Positions 8,170-16,019 of a DNA stretch of 64,000 bases are shown piece after piece; positions within the stretch are counted from its first letter, which is position 1; the number at the start of each line of letters is the position of its first letter. The stretch is taken from positions 166,787 through 230,786 of the forward strand of contig NZ_FOLM01000011.1 of NCBI RefSeq assembly GCF_900112355.1, written 5' to 3'. The translations under genes and the position numbers were made by a program. This stretch comes from Streptomyces aidingensis. Lineage in GTDB: Bacteria > Actinomycetota > Actinomycetes > Streptomycetales > Streptomycetaceae. The notes under the pieces are model-generated. The model had not been told where the DNA came from, searched no databases, and worked only from the letters and a program-made list of their open reading frames with translations.

Positions 8170-8934
8170 TCAGCCGCCGTCGTCTCCGTCGTCGTCCGGC
8201 CCGGCGGGGACGGCGTACTGGAGCTCCACGCTGCCGGTGTAGCCGGGCAGGGTGATTCCGGAGTGCTCCGTGACCTCCCAGCCCAGCCCGTAGGCCTCCA
8301 CATAGCGCTGGTAGATGCGGATCGCCTCGGAGTCCTCCATGGCCTGCCTGAGCGCCTCCGGGTCGCCGACCGCGGTGATCACATAGGGCGGGGAGTAGAG
8401 CTGGCCCTGGAGGATCAGGGTGTTGCCCACGCAGCGCACCGCGCTGGTGGATATCAGCCGCTGGTCCATGATCTGGATGCCCTCGGCGCCGCCCGCCCAC
8501 AGCGCGTTGACCACCGACTGGAGGTCCTGCTGGTGGATCACCAGGTCGTCGGGGCTGGGCTCGGGCGCCCAGGAGACCAGGGGCACGGCGTCCGGCGGGG
8601 CGTCGTCCAGGGTGACGGTCAGGCCCTCGCCGCTGAGCTCGTGCAGCCCGGCGACGCGTTCCACCTCGGCGAGCCGCCGCCGCTCGGCCGGGTCGAGGGA
8701 GTGGTCCTGCTCGCGCAGCTCCTGCACCTCGGCCCGCAGCCGGGCGGTGGACGCCTCCTGGCGGGCGTTCTCCCGGCCGCGCTCCCGGATCAGGTCCGAC
8801 AACCGCAGCAGCGGATCGTCCTTGCGGATGTCGTTACCCTGGGAGACGCTGCAACTCGTCCAGAAAATCAGCCCGGCCAGCGCAAACACGCCCGCGGTGC
8901 CGAGCTGCGCGGGGCGGAGGCGGAAGCCGGTCAC
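8170..8934 (-). CDS. DUF881 family envelope protein
   Basis: A 254-residue protein with an N-terminal membrane anchor (LGTAGVFALAGLIFWTSC), a coiled-coil stretch around residues 45-90 (RERGRENARQEASTARLR), and the DUF881 domain marked by VNALWAGGAEGIQIMDQR and GNTLILQGQLYSPPYVI. DUF881 proteins are related in fold to YlxW/YlxX-type proteins near division genes in Gram-positive bacteria. The gene is divergent from crgA, which fits a division-associated role. The mechanism is unknown. Confidence 0.9.
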   Translation of the reverse strand: MTGFRLRPAQLGTAGVFALAGLIFWTSCSVSQGNDIRKDDPLLRLSDLIRERGRENARQEASTARLRAEVQELREQDHSLDPAERRRLAEVERVAGLHELSGEGLTVTLDDAPPDAVPLVSWAPEPSPDDLVIHQQDLQSVVNALWAGGAEGIQIMDQRLISTSAVRCVGNTLILQGQLYSPPYVITAVGDPEALRQAMEDSEAIRIYQRYVEAYGLGWEVTEHSGITLPGYTGSVELQYAVPAGPDDDGDDGG

Positions 8935-9040
8935 CGCACCCTGCTCCCTTCATCGACCATGGAAGCACTACGCTAACGGACGATCCCCGCACCTTGTCCC
9001 GCTGCGCCCGGTGCGCAGCACCTCACCAGGAGAACCCGTC

Positions 9041-9322
9041 GTGCCGATTTCCCGGATCCGAAAGAAGAAGGACGGTACGCCGGCCAACCGGCCGGCCGCG
9101 CAGAAGCAGGGCGAGCAGCGGCAGCCGACCAAGCTCGTCATGGGCGGCCGGCGCTGGGTGGCCCCGCTGATGCTCGCGCTTTTCGTCCTGGGCCTGTGCT
9201 GGATCGTGGTGTTCTACATCACGCAGGGCGACCTGCCGGTGAAGTCGCTGGGCAACTGGAACATCGTGGTGGGCTTCGGCTTCATCGCGGGCGGGTTCGT
9301 GGTCTCCACGCAGTGGAAGTAG
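9041..9322 (+). CDS. crgA: Cell division protein CrgA
   Basis: A 93-residue membrane protein with two spans (residues about 40-61 and 73-90) and a conserved PVxxLGNWNIVVGFG loop and GGFVVSTQWK end, typical of CrgA. CrgA coordinates septation and, in Streptomyces, delays FtsZ ring formation during growth of aerial hyphae. The start is GTG at 9041, preceded by AGGAG at 9027-9031. It is divergent from the DUF881 gene, and a TACGCT hexamer at 8969-8974 in the shared gap could be its -10. The basic N-terminus (RIRKKKDG) faces the cytoplasm. Confidence 0.95.
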   Translation: MPISRIRKKKDGTPANRPAAQKQGEQRQPTKLVMGGRRWVAPLMLALFVLGLCWIVVFYITQGDLPVKSLGNWNIVVGFGFIAGGFVVSTQWK

Positions 9323-9334
9323 GTCTCCGCGAAG

Positions 9335-9375
9335 TTATCCACAGCTCGCCGGAACATCACAAGATCTGTGGATAA
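9335..9375. promoter_or_regulatory. Inverted pair of perfect DnaA boxes
   Basis: TTATCCACAG (9335-9344) and its exact reverse complement CTGTGGATAA (9366-9375) flank 21 bases in the gap between crgA and the rhomboid gene. Each contains the consensus DnaA box TTATCCACA. A further related box, TGTGGAAAA, is at 9494-9502, and a TTGTGCACAA palindrome is at 9471-9480. DnaA binding is a strong inference from the sequence; a regulatory or replication-timing role is not shown. Confidence 0.6.
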
Positions 9376-9533
9376 CTCGTGGCGGTCCCAGTGCTCGCCG
9401 CAACCGGCCGCACCCCTGTTCGCCTGGGGAAACGCGGTCCGAACGAGGGCGCCACGACCATCGTGGACCTTGTGCACAAGATCCGCCACCGGCTGTGGAA
9501 AACTCCGCCCCTGACCTGCGCCGGGGACCCGGC

Positions 9534-10403
9534 TCAGCCGGTGAGCTGCGCGGTCCGGACCAGGCAGGCGACCACGATCGCGGCCAGCACCAGCGCGCAG
9601 ACCGCGAACTGCACCGCGGCCCGCCCGCGGCGCGGCGCGTGCACCATTCCGGCGGTGATCGCCGCCCCGGCCACCAGACCGCCCAGATGCGCCTGCCAGG
9701 CGATGTTCAGTCCGGGCAGGAAGGTGATCACCAGGTTGACGGCGAGCAGGGCCAGAATCGGCCGCATGTCCGCGCGCAGCCGCCGCACCAGCACCGCGAT
9801 CCCGCCGAACAGGCCGTAGACGCCGCCGGAGGCCCCCAGCGAGTAGATGTTCGGCTCCGCCAGCAGGTACTGCAGGGTGCTGCCGGCCAGGGCGGAGATC
9901 AGGAACAGCGCGGCGAACCGGACGCGCCCCAGCACCGCCTCCAGGCTGGAGCCGATCACCCACAGCGCCAGCATGTTGAAGCCGATGTGCCAGAACTGCT
10001 CGTGCAGGAAGGCCGCGGTGATCAGCCGGTACCACTCGCCGTCGGCCACCCCGACCCACTCGGTCTCGGTCACCGCCCAGCCGATCATGGCCAGCTCGGT
10101 GAGCAGATCGTCGCCCACGGCCAGCACGGCCAGGAACATGGCGAGATTGAGGCCGATCAGGATCTTGGTGATCAGGACCGGGTCGGCATGCACCCGGCCG
10201 CCCGCCAGGGTGCGCGGCCGGGGCGCGCGGTTCGCGCCGCGCACACAGGACGGGCACTGGTAGCCCACCGCCGCGTCGATCATGCAGTCGGGGCAGATCG
10301 GGCGCTCGCAGCGGGTGCAGCGGATGCCCGTCTCCCGGCCCGGATGCCGGTAACAGACGGCCGGACCCGCGGGCTGGGGTCCCTGCTGGTCCTGCTGCGC
10401 CAT
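9534..10403 (-). CDS. Rhomboid-family intramembrane serine protease with N-terminal zinc finger
   Basis: A 289-residue protein. The N-terminus carries a Cys/His zinc-binding module (C17, H20, C29, C32, C37, C40, C50, C53) of B-box-like pattern. Six or seven membrane spans follow. The rhomboid catalytic Ser192 lies in GASGGVYGLFG and the catalytic His239 in WQAHLGGL; HxxxN-type residues occur in the earlier helix (HIGFNMLALW). It should cleave membrane proteins within their spans. The substrate is unknown. The gene stands between crgA and the cyclophilin gene, as in other streptomycetes. Confidence 0.93.
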   Translation of the reverse strand: MAQQDQQGPQPAGPAVCYRHPGRETGIRCTRCERPICPDCMIDAAVGYQCPSCVRGANRAPRPRTLAGGRVHADPVLITKILIGLNLAMFLAVLAVGDDLLTELAMIGWAVTETEWVGVADGEWYRLITAAFLHEQFWHIGFNMLALWVIGSSLEAVLGRVRFAALFLISALAGSTLQYLLAEPNIYSLGASGGVYGLFGGIAVLVRRLRADMRPILALLAVNLVITFLPGLNIAWQAHLGGLVAGAAITAGMVHAPRRGRAAVQFAVCALVLAAIVVACLVRTAQLTG

Positions 10404-10570
10404 GGGTTCCTCGTTCCGGTCGCCGACGGGGTCCCGACACGGTTCCGGCGAAGACCCGGCGGCACCCGAAGATATGAAGTCCCCCCGATCCTACGGATCG
10501 GAGGGACCGGGAGTTCCCCCGCCCCGGACGGCCGGCGGTGTCCGGGCCCCTGGGCGGCGCGCGGCCGGGT

Positions 10571-11110
10571 TCAGCCGGCGGTGCGTTCCACGGTGACCGA
10601 CTCGATCACCACGTCCTGCACCGGACGGTCGGTGCGCGGGTTGGTGGAGACGCCGGCGATGGCGTCCACGACCTTCTGGCCGGCCTCGTCCGCCACCTCG
10701 CCGAAGATGGTGTGCTTGCCGTTCAGCCAGGTGGTCGGGGAGACCGTGATGAAGAACTGGGAGCCGTTGGTGTGGGTGCCGGGACCGGCGTTGGCCATCG
10801 CCAGCAGATACGGCCGGTTGAAGACGAGGTCGGGGTGGATCTCGTCCTTGAAGGTGTAGCCCGGGCCACCCATGCCGGTGCCCAGCGGATCGCCGCCCTG
10901 GATCATGAAACCGCTGATCACCCGGTGGAACGCGGTGCCGTCGTAGAGCTTGGCGGTGGTCTTCTGGCCGGTCTCGGGGTTGGTCCACTCCCGGGTGCCC
11001 TCGGCCAGTTCGGTGAAGTTCCGCACCGTGGCGGGGGCGTGGTCCGGGAAGAGCCGGAGCCGGATGGCGCCGTGATTGGTGTTGAGGGTGGCGTAGAGCT
11101 GCTCGGCCAC
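10571..11110 (-). CDS. Peptidyl-prolyl cis-trans isomerase, cyclophilin type
   Basis: A 179-residue cytoplasmic cyclophilin that speeds Xaa-Pro bond rotation during folding. The family core is complete: FHRVISGFMIQGGDP, GSQFFIT and LNGKHTIFGEV, with the active-site Arg in the first and the peptide-binding Gln-Phe-Phe in the second. There is no signal peptide. The start is GTG at 11110. It corresponds to the ppiA position in actinobacterial chromosomes near pknB. Confidence 0.95.
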   Translation of the reverse strand: MAEQLYATLNTNHGAIRLRLFPDHAPATVRNFTELAEGTREWTNPETGQKTTAKLYDGTAFHRVISGFMIQGGDPLGTGMGGPGYTFKDEIHPDLVFNRPYLLAMANAGPGTHTNGSQFFITVSPTTWLNGKHTIFGEVADEAGQKVVDAIAGVSTNPRTDRPVQDVVIESVTVERTAG

Positions 11111-11320
11111 GTCGTCCCTTCCGTTGTGAGCGTGGAGCGAGCCTTGGTGTCGACTCGTTCGTTTCCGTGACGATCACCGATCCTGCCATGCCGCCACGAC
11201 ACGCCGCGCCCCGGATGCCCGGATTCGCGTGCCCGACGGCCCACCACGCGGCATGATTTGCGTACGAGTGGATAAAAGCAGACAGAGTATGGCAGACCGC
11301 CACCAACGGAAGGATCGATC

Positions 11321-12001
11321 GTGACCCGCAACGGACGTGTCCGCGCGGCGACCGGCAGTGCCAGAGAGAACATGTGGCGCGCGGCGCAGGTGGTGGGGCC
11401 CTACGCCGTGACCGCCAGGGACTCCGCTACGCACTACGCGCACCAGGCCGGCGCCTATCTCAAGCCGCGCGCCCAGCGGATGGCGCTCCAGGCCCGGATG
11501 AACTACGACACTCATCTCGCGCCCCGCATGGGCCAGATGCGCCAGTCCCTGCCCGAGGGCATGGACCGGGCCGCCACCCGGGCGGCGGAGCGCGCACGGA
11601 TCGCCGCCCGCCGGGCGCGCGAGACGACCGGTCCCCGGATCGAGTACGCCCGCGCCACCGTGGGCCCGGCCAGGGAGGAGGCGGCGGCCCGCTCGGCTGC
11701 GGCCATGGCGGCCTTCCGCGGCGGCGTGACGGCCCGGGAGATCACCAGGCTGGCCCGGCGCAAGCAGCGCCGGGCGCGGGCCGGCCGGATGGTGAAGTGG
11801 CTGGGCCTGGGCACCCTGGTCTCGGGCGGCGCGCTGGCCGCCTGGCGGTGGTGGGAGCGGCAGACCAACCCCGACTGGCTGGTGGAGCCGGCGCCGCCCA
11901 CCGAGGTCGCCGAGACCTCCGGCACCGCCGAGGAGAGCGAGGCGGTGGACGGCGTCCCGATGGAGGGCCGCGCCGCCGCCGAGGACAAGCCCCAGAGCTG
12001 A
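11321..12001 (+). CDS. DUF5324 family protein
   Basis: A 226-residue protein, GTG start, with a highly basic, Ala/Arg-rich helical N-terminal two-thirds (such as RAATRAAERARIAARRARET), one membrane span near residues 165-180 (WLGLGTLVSGGALAAW) and an acidic C-terminus. This matches the DUF5324 group found beside ppiA in Streptomyces. Function is unknown. It is divergent from ppiA and convergent with pknB, with a strong shared terminator. Confidence 0.8.
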   Translation: MTRNGRVRAATGSARENMWRAAQVVGPYAVTARDSATHYAHQAGAYLKPRAQRMALQARMNYDTHLAPRMGQMRQSLPEGMDRAATRAAERARIAARRARETTGPRIEYARATVGPAREEAAARSAAAMAAFRGGVTAREITRLARRKQRRARAGRMVKWLGLGTLVSGGALAAWRWWERQTNPDWLVEPAPPTEVAETSGTAEESEAVDGVPMEGRAAAEDKPQS

Positions 12002-12079
12002 ACCGGCGCCGCGGCCCCCGGCCGTGGCGCCCCGGCTGTGGGCCCCCGGCTGTGGCCCCTTCCCCGGACGGCCACATGG

Positions 12080-12114
12080 TGAGGGCCGGGAACCCGATGG
12101 GTTCCCGGCCCTCA
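12080..12114. terminator. Bidirectional terminator between DUF5324 gene and pknB
   Basis: A perfect 16-bp stem (TGAGGGCCGGGAACCC with its complement) around a 3-base GAT loop. It lies in the gap between two convergent genes and ends 16 bases before the pknB stop. Symmetry allows it to act in both directions. Confidence 0.88.
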
Positions 12115-12130
12115 TGGTGCTGCGGAGGGG

Positions 12131-14263
12131 CTAGTCGCCGATGCCGCCGGTGATGAAGCCGTTCCCGCCGCCGCCGTCACCGCCGCCGTCGCCGCCGCCG
12201 TCACCGCCGCCGTCGCCGCCGCCGTCGCCGCCTCCGTCACCCCCGCCGTCGCCGCCGCCGTCGCCGCCGCCGTCACCCCCGCCGTTGTTGTTGCCGCCCG
12301 GATTACCGCCGGTGTCGCGGAGCTGGGTGAAGATGATGATCTGGTCGCCGGGCTTGACCGTCGAGCCGGCCGACGGATTGGTGCCGATCACCACGGCATC
12401 GTCCCCGGCCGGGCCCTGGATGGTCACCGTCAGCCCCTTCGCCTGAAGCTCCTCCTGGGCCTGCGAGGGCAGGAACTGGCTGTAGTCCTGGAGCTGGAAC
12501 TCCTGCGACTGGGGCGAGGGCTTGGCGATCTTCAGATGCACCGCGCTGCCCGGCTTCACATCGCTGCCCGTGGTCGGCTCCTGCGCGATGACCTGGCCCG
12601 GTTCCCGGGAGTCGTCGACGACTTCCTCGGTGGTCACCGTGAAGTTGTACGGATCGGCCTCCAGCTCGGCCCTGGCCTGGTCGACGTGCTTGTTGACCAC
12701 ATCGGGCATGGAGACGGTGGCCTCGGCGATGGCCACGGTCAGGGTGATGGTCTGACCGGAGTCGGCCTCCAGCTCGGTACCGGCCGCCGGGTCCATGGAC
12801 AGAACCGTGCCCGGGTCCTGCGCGTCGGTCTCCTCTTCCTTCTTCTCGACCTCGAAGCCCAGCTCCCGCAGCTCGGTGGAGGCCTCGTCGAAGGTCCTGC
12901 CGACCATGTCGGGCAGCGCCACCGGCCCCTCGCCCTCGGACATGATGAGGTCGACGACGGTGCCCTCCTCCACCCGCTGGCCGGACTCCGGCTCGCTGCG
13001 GCAGACCGTGCCCTCCGGCTGGTCGCACGTCTCGCTGCCGGCCTCCCGCACCGAGAGCTGGACGGACTCGGCGCTCCGCTCCGCCTCCTCAAGCGTCTCC
13101 CCGGCGAAGTTCGGCACCGTGCGCAGGGTGTCCGCCTCGTTCGCGAACAGCGCCCGGCCGATGAAGATCGCGCCGACCAGCACCAGGATCCCGGCCAGCA
13201 CCAGCAGCACCGTCGAGGTGTGGTTCCGCCTCGGCTGCCGGCGGTCGGCGCGGCCCCCGTAGCCGTCGTCGTAGTCGTCCTCGTAGCGGTCGCCGCCGTA
13301 GCCGCCGTTGGCGGGCGGCATCATCGCGGTGGCCGGGCCGCCGGCCTGCTGACGCAGCGCCTGGGTCGGGGCGTCGTAGCCGCCGTAGCCCACCGAGCCC
13401 ATGGCCGCGGTGGCCGCCACCGGCCGGCCCTCCAGAAACGCCTCGATGTCCGCGCGCATCTCGTCGGCCGACTGATAGCGGTAGTCCGGCTCCTTGACCA
13501 GCGCCTTCATCACGATGGCGTCGATCTGCGGCGGAACCTCCGGGTCGAAGACGCTGGGCGGCTGCGGCTCCTCCCGGACATGCTGATAGGCCACCGCCAC
13601 CGGGGAGTCCCCGACGAACGGCGGTCGCAGCGCCAGCAGCTCGTAGAGCAGGCAGCCGGTGGAGTACAGATCCGAGCGCTGGTCCACGGTCTCGCCCTTG
13701 GCCTGCTCCGGGGAGAGGTACTGGGCGGTGCCGATCACCGCGGCGGTCTGGGTCATGGTCATGCCGGAGTCGCCCATGGCCCGGGCGATGCCGAAGTCCA
13801 TCACCTTGACCTGGCCGTTCCGGGTGAGCATCACATTGGCCGGCTTGATGTCCCGGTGCACGATGCCGTTGCGGTGCGAATATTCCAGCGCCTGGAGGAT
13901 GCCGATGCACATCTCCACGGCCCGCTCGGGCAGCAGCTTGCGCCCGGTGTGCAGCAGCTCGCGCAGGGTGGAGCCGTCCACATACTCCATCACGATGTAC
14001 GGGACCGACACCCCGTCGATGTAGTCCTCGCCGGTGTCGTAGACGGCGACGATGGCGGGGTGGTTCAGGGACGCCGCGGACTGCGCCTCCCGGCGGAACC
14101 GGGCCTGGAACGTGGGGTCACGGGCGAGATCGGCACGCAGCGTCTTCACCGCCACCGTGCGGCCCAGACGCGTGTCATGGGCGATATAGACCTCGGCCAT
14201 GCCGCCGCGGCCGAGCACCTGGCCCAGCTCGTACCGCCCGCCAAGGCGACGCGGCTCATCCAT
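12131..14263 (-). CDS. pknB: PASTA-domain Ser/Thr kinase PknB
   Basis: A 710-residue receptor kinase that senses peptidoglycan fragments or lipid II and phosphorylates division and wall-synthesis proteins. The kinase domain has glycine loop GRGGMAEV, Lys40, HRDIKPAN (Asp138) and DFG at 156-158. A Gly/Tyr/Asp-rich juxtamembrane region leads to a membrane span at about 350-371. Four extracellular PASTA units follow, from about residue 380 to 645. The C-terminus is a nine-fold Gly-Gly-Gly-Asp repeat, an unusual extension beyond PASTA4. It starts the pknB-pbpA-SEDS-PP2C-fhaB-fhaA gene set, though 286 bp separate it from pbpA. Confidence 0.97.
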   Translation of the reverse strand: MDEPRRLGGRYELGQVLGRGGMAEVYIAHDTRLGRTVAVKTLRADLARDPTFQARFRREAQSAASLNHPAIVAVYDTGEDYIDGVSVPYIVMEYVDGSTLRELLHTGRKLLPERAVEMCIGILQALEYSHRNGIVHRDIKPANVMLTRNGQVKVMDFGIARAMGDSGMTMTQTAAVIGTAQYLSPEQAKGETVDQRSDLYSTGCLLYELLALRPPFVGDSPVAVAYQHVREEPQPPSVFDPEVPPQIDAIVMKALVKEPDYRYQSADEMRADIEAFLEGRPVAATAAMGSVGYGGYDAPTQALRQQAGGPATAMMPPANGGYGGDRYEDDYDDGYGGRADRRQPRRNHTSTVLLVLAGILVLVGAIFIGRALFANEADTLRTVPNFAGETLEEAERSAESVQLSVREAGSETCDQPEGTVCRSEPESGQRVEEGTVVDLIMSEGEGPVALPDMVGRTFDEASTELRELGFEVEKKEEETDAQDPGTVLSMDPAAGTELEADSGQTITLTVAIAEATVSMPDVVNKHVDQARAELEADPYNFTVTTEEVVDDSREPGQVIAQEPTTGSDVKPGSAVHLKIAKPSPQSQEFQLQDYSQFLPSQAQEELQAKGLTVTIQGPAGDDAVVIGTNPSAGSTVKPGDQIIIFTQLRDTGGNPGGNNNGGGDGGGDGGGDGGGDGGGDGGGDGGGDGGGDGGGDGGGGNGFITGGIGD
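12176..12283 (-). repeat. Nine 12-bp units encoding GGGD in pknB
   Basis: Nine tandem 12-base units (GGC-GGC-GGY-GAC on the minus strand, with third-base variation) encode (GGGD)x9 at the PknB C-terminus. Synonymous differences between units show that the repeat is not brand-new. Slippage could still change its length between strains. Confidence 0.9.
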
Positions 14264-14549
14264 GATTTCCAGCCCTCTCCCTATGTCCCGCTGGTCCCGG
14301 TCTCCTCGGCCGGACGGGCGGTCTGCGCGGGCCAGGGTGGCCCGGGCCTACGGTACCCGGCCCGGTCAGGACCACCGGGCCCCGGTGCCCCCGCCGATAC
14401 CCAACCGGTATCCCCGGCCGGGGCGGCGGCGGGCCGCGGCCTGCCCTGCGGCGGCGTCTGCCCGGTGCGCACCGGGCGGCCACCGGTTAGACGTGTGAGA
14501 CATCTCTCCGGTTGCCCCGGCGATGCGCAGGGTCTGTGAACGTCGCCGC

Positions 14550-16019
14550 TCAGTTCTCGCTCTGCAGCACTGCCTCCATCACGGCCTTGGCGATCGGGGC
14601 GGCCAGGCCGCCGCCGGAGATCTGGTCGCGCTCATTGCTGCCGTCCTCCACCACGACCGCCACCGCGACCGGCGACTCGTCGTCCGTGATGGCGTACGAG
14701 ATGAACCAGGCGTAGGGCAGTCCCGAGTTGTCCTCGCCGTGCTGGGCGGTGCCGGTCTTGCCGCCGACCCGCACCCCGTCGATCCGGGCGTTGCCGCCGG
14801 TGCCGTCCTCGACCACGCTCTCCATGGCGCTCTGCAGGGCCTGCGCGGTCTCCGGCGACATCGCCTGGCTGAACTCGCTCTCCTTGTGCTGCTCCACCAC
14901 GTTCAGATTCGGCGCGACGAGCTGGTCCACCATGTACGGCTCCATCAGGGTGCCGTTGTTGGCGACCGCCGCCGCCACCATGGCCATCTGCAGCGGGGTG
15001 GCCTGCACCGACGCCTGCCCGATGCCGGCCATGGCGTTCTGCGGCCGGTCCGCCTCCGGATAGGCGCTGGCCAGCGCCCGGACCGGGACGAACAGCTCCT
15101 CGTTGAAGCCGAACTTCTCCGCGGCCTCGATCATCTTCTCGTTGCGCAGATCGTCGCTGAGCCCGGCGAAGACGGTGTTGCAGGACCACATCAGGGCCTC
15201 GCGGATGCTGGCTTCCTCGCACTTGCCCTTGATCTGGTTGTCCAGCTCCTGGCCGTCGGTCTGCGGCAGCAGATAGGGCTCGGGGTAGTCGGTCTCCTCG
15301 TCGACATCGTCCACGATGGAGCCGTCCTCCAGGGCCGCGGCGGCGGTGACCACCTTGAAGGTGGAGCCGGGCGGGTAGGTCTCGCGCAGCGCCCGGTTGA
15401 GCATCGGCTCGTCCGGGTCGTTCTCCTTCTGCAGCGCGTTCCACGCCTCGCCGTCCTCATTGGACAGGCCGGCGAAGCTGGACGGGTCGTAGGACGGCTT
15501 GGAGACCAGGGCCAGGATCGCGCCGGTGCGCGGATCGATCGCGGCCACCGCGCCGGTCTTGTCGCCCATCGCCTCCCAGGCGGCGCGCTGCGCGTCCGCG
15601 TTCAGGGTGGTGACCACACTGCCGCCGGTGCGGTCCTTGCCGGTGAGCATGTCGATGGTGCGGCTGAAGAACAGCCGGTCGTCGTCGCCGGTCAGGATGG
15701 AGTCGTAGACGCCCTCCAGCAGGCTGGTGCCGAACGCCTGGGAGGCGAAGCCGGTGACCGGGGCCCACATCGGGCCGTCGGTGTAGGTGCGGCGGTACTT
15801 GAACAGCGCGCCGTCGGTCTCCTCGGAGCCGGTGATCGGCTCGTCCTCGACGATGATGTCGCCGCGCGGATTGGCGTACCGGGCGATGTCCACCCGCTTG
15901 TTGTTGGGGTCGGTCTGCAGTTCCTCGGCCTGCACGAACTGCACCCAGTTGACGCGCAGCAGCAGGGCCAGTATCAGCAGGCCGCAGAAGACGGCCACCC
16001 GTCGCATCGGCTTGTTCAC
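14550..16019 (-). CDS. pbpA: Class B penicillin-binding protein (PbpA)
   Basis: A 489-residue D,D-transpeptidase. It has an N-terminal membrane anchor (VAVFCGLLILALLLRVNW), a dimerisation-type region, and a transpeptidase domain with Ser219-x-x-Lys222 (GSTFKV), Ser279-Cys-Asn281 and Lys420-Thr-Gly (GGKTGTAQ). The start GTG at 16019 overlaps the stop of the SEDS gene (GTGA), so the two are translationally coupled and likely form the glycosyltransferase/transpeptidase pair. The downstream 286 bp to pknB hold an inverted repeat (GATACC-N5-GGTATC, 14396-14412) but no gene. Confidence 0.96.
   Translation of the reverse strand: MNKPMRRVAVFCGLLILALLLRVNWVQFVQAEELQTDPNNKRVDIARYANPRGDIIVEDEPITGSEETDGALFKYRRTYTDGPMWAPVTGFASQAFGTSLLEGVYDSILTGDDDRLFFSRTIDMLTGKDRTGGSVVTTLNADAQRAAWEAMGDKTGAVAAIDPRTGAILALVSKPSYDPSSFAGLSNEDGEAWNALQKENDPDEPMLNRALRETYPPGSTFKVVTAAAALEDGSIVDDVDEETDYPEPYLLPQTDGQELDNQIKGKCEEASIREALMWSCNTVFAGLSDDLRNEKMIEAAEKFGFNEELFVPVRALASAYPEADRPQNAMAGIGQASVQATPLQMAMVAAAVANNGTLMEPYMVDQLVAPNLNVVEQHKESEFSQAMSPETAQALQSAMESVVEDGTGGNARIDGVRVGGKTGTAQHGEDNSGLPYAWFISYAITDDESPVAVAVVVEDGSNERDQISGGGLAAPIAKAVMEAVLQSEN

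Noticed and set aside
9335..9375. Terminator for crgA
   Set aside because: The inverted repeat could form a hairpin, but the stem is AT-containing, the loop is 21 bases and no T-run follows. The DnaA-box identity explains it better.
12176..12283. CRISPR-like array
   Set aside because: The 12-base period has no spacers and is translated as GGGD in the pknB frame.
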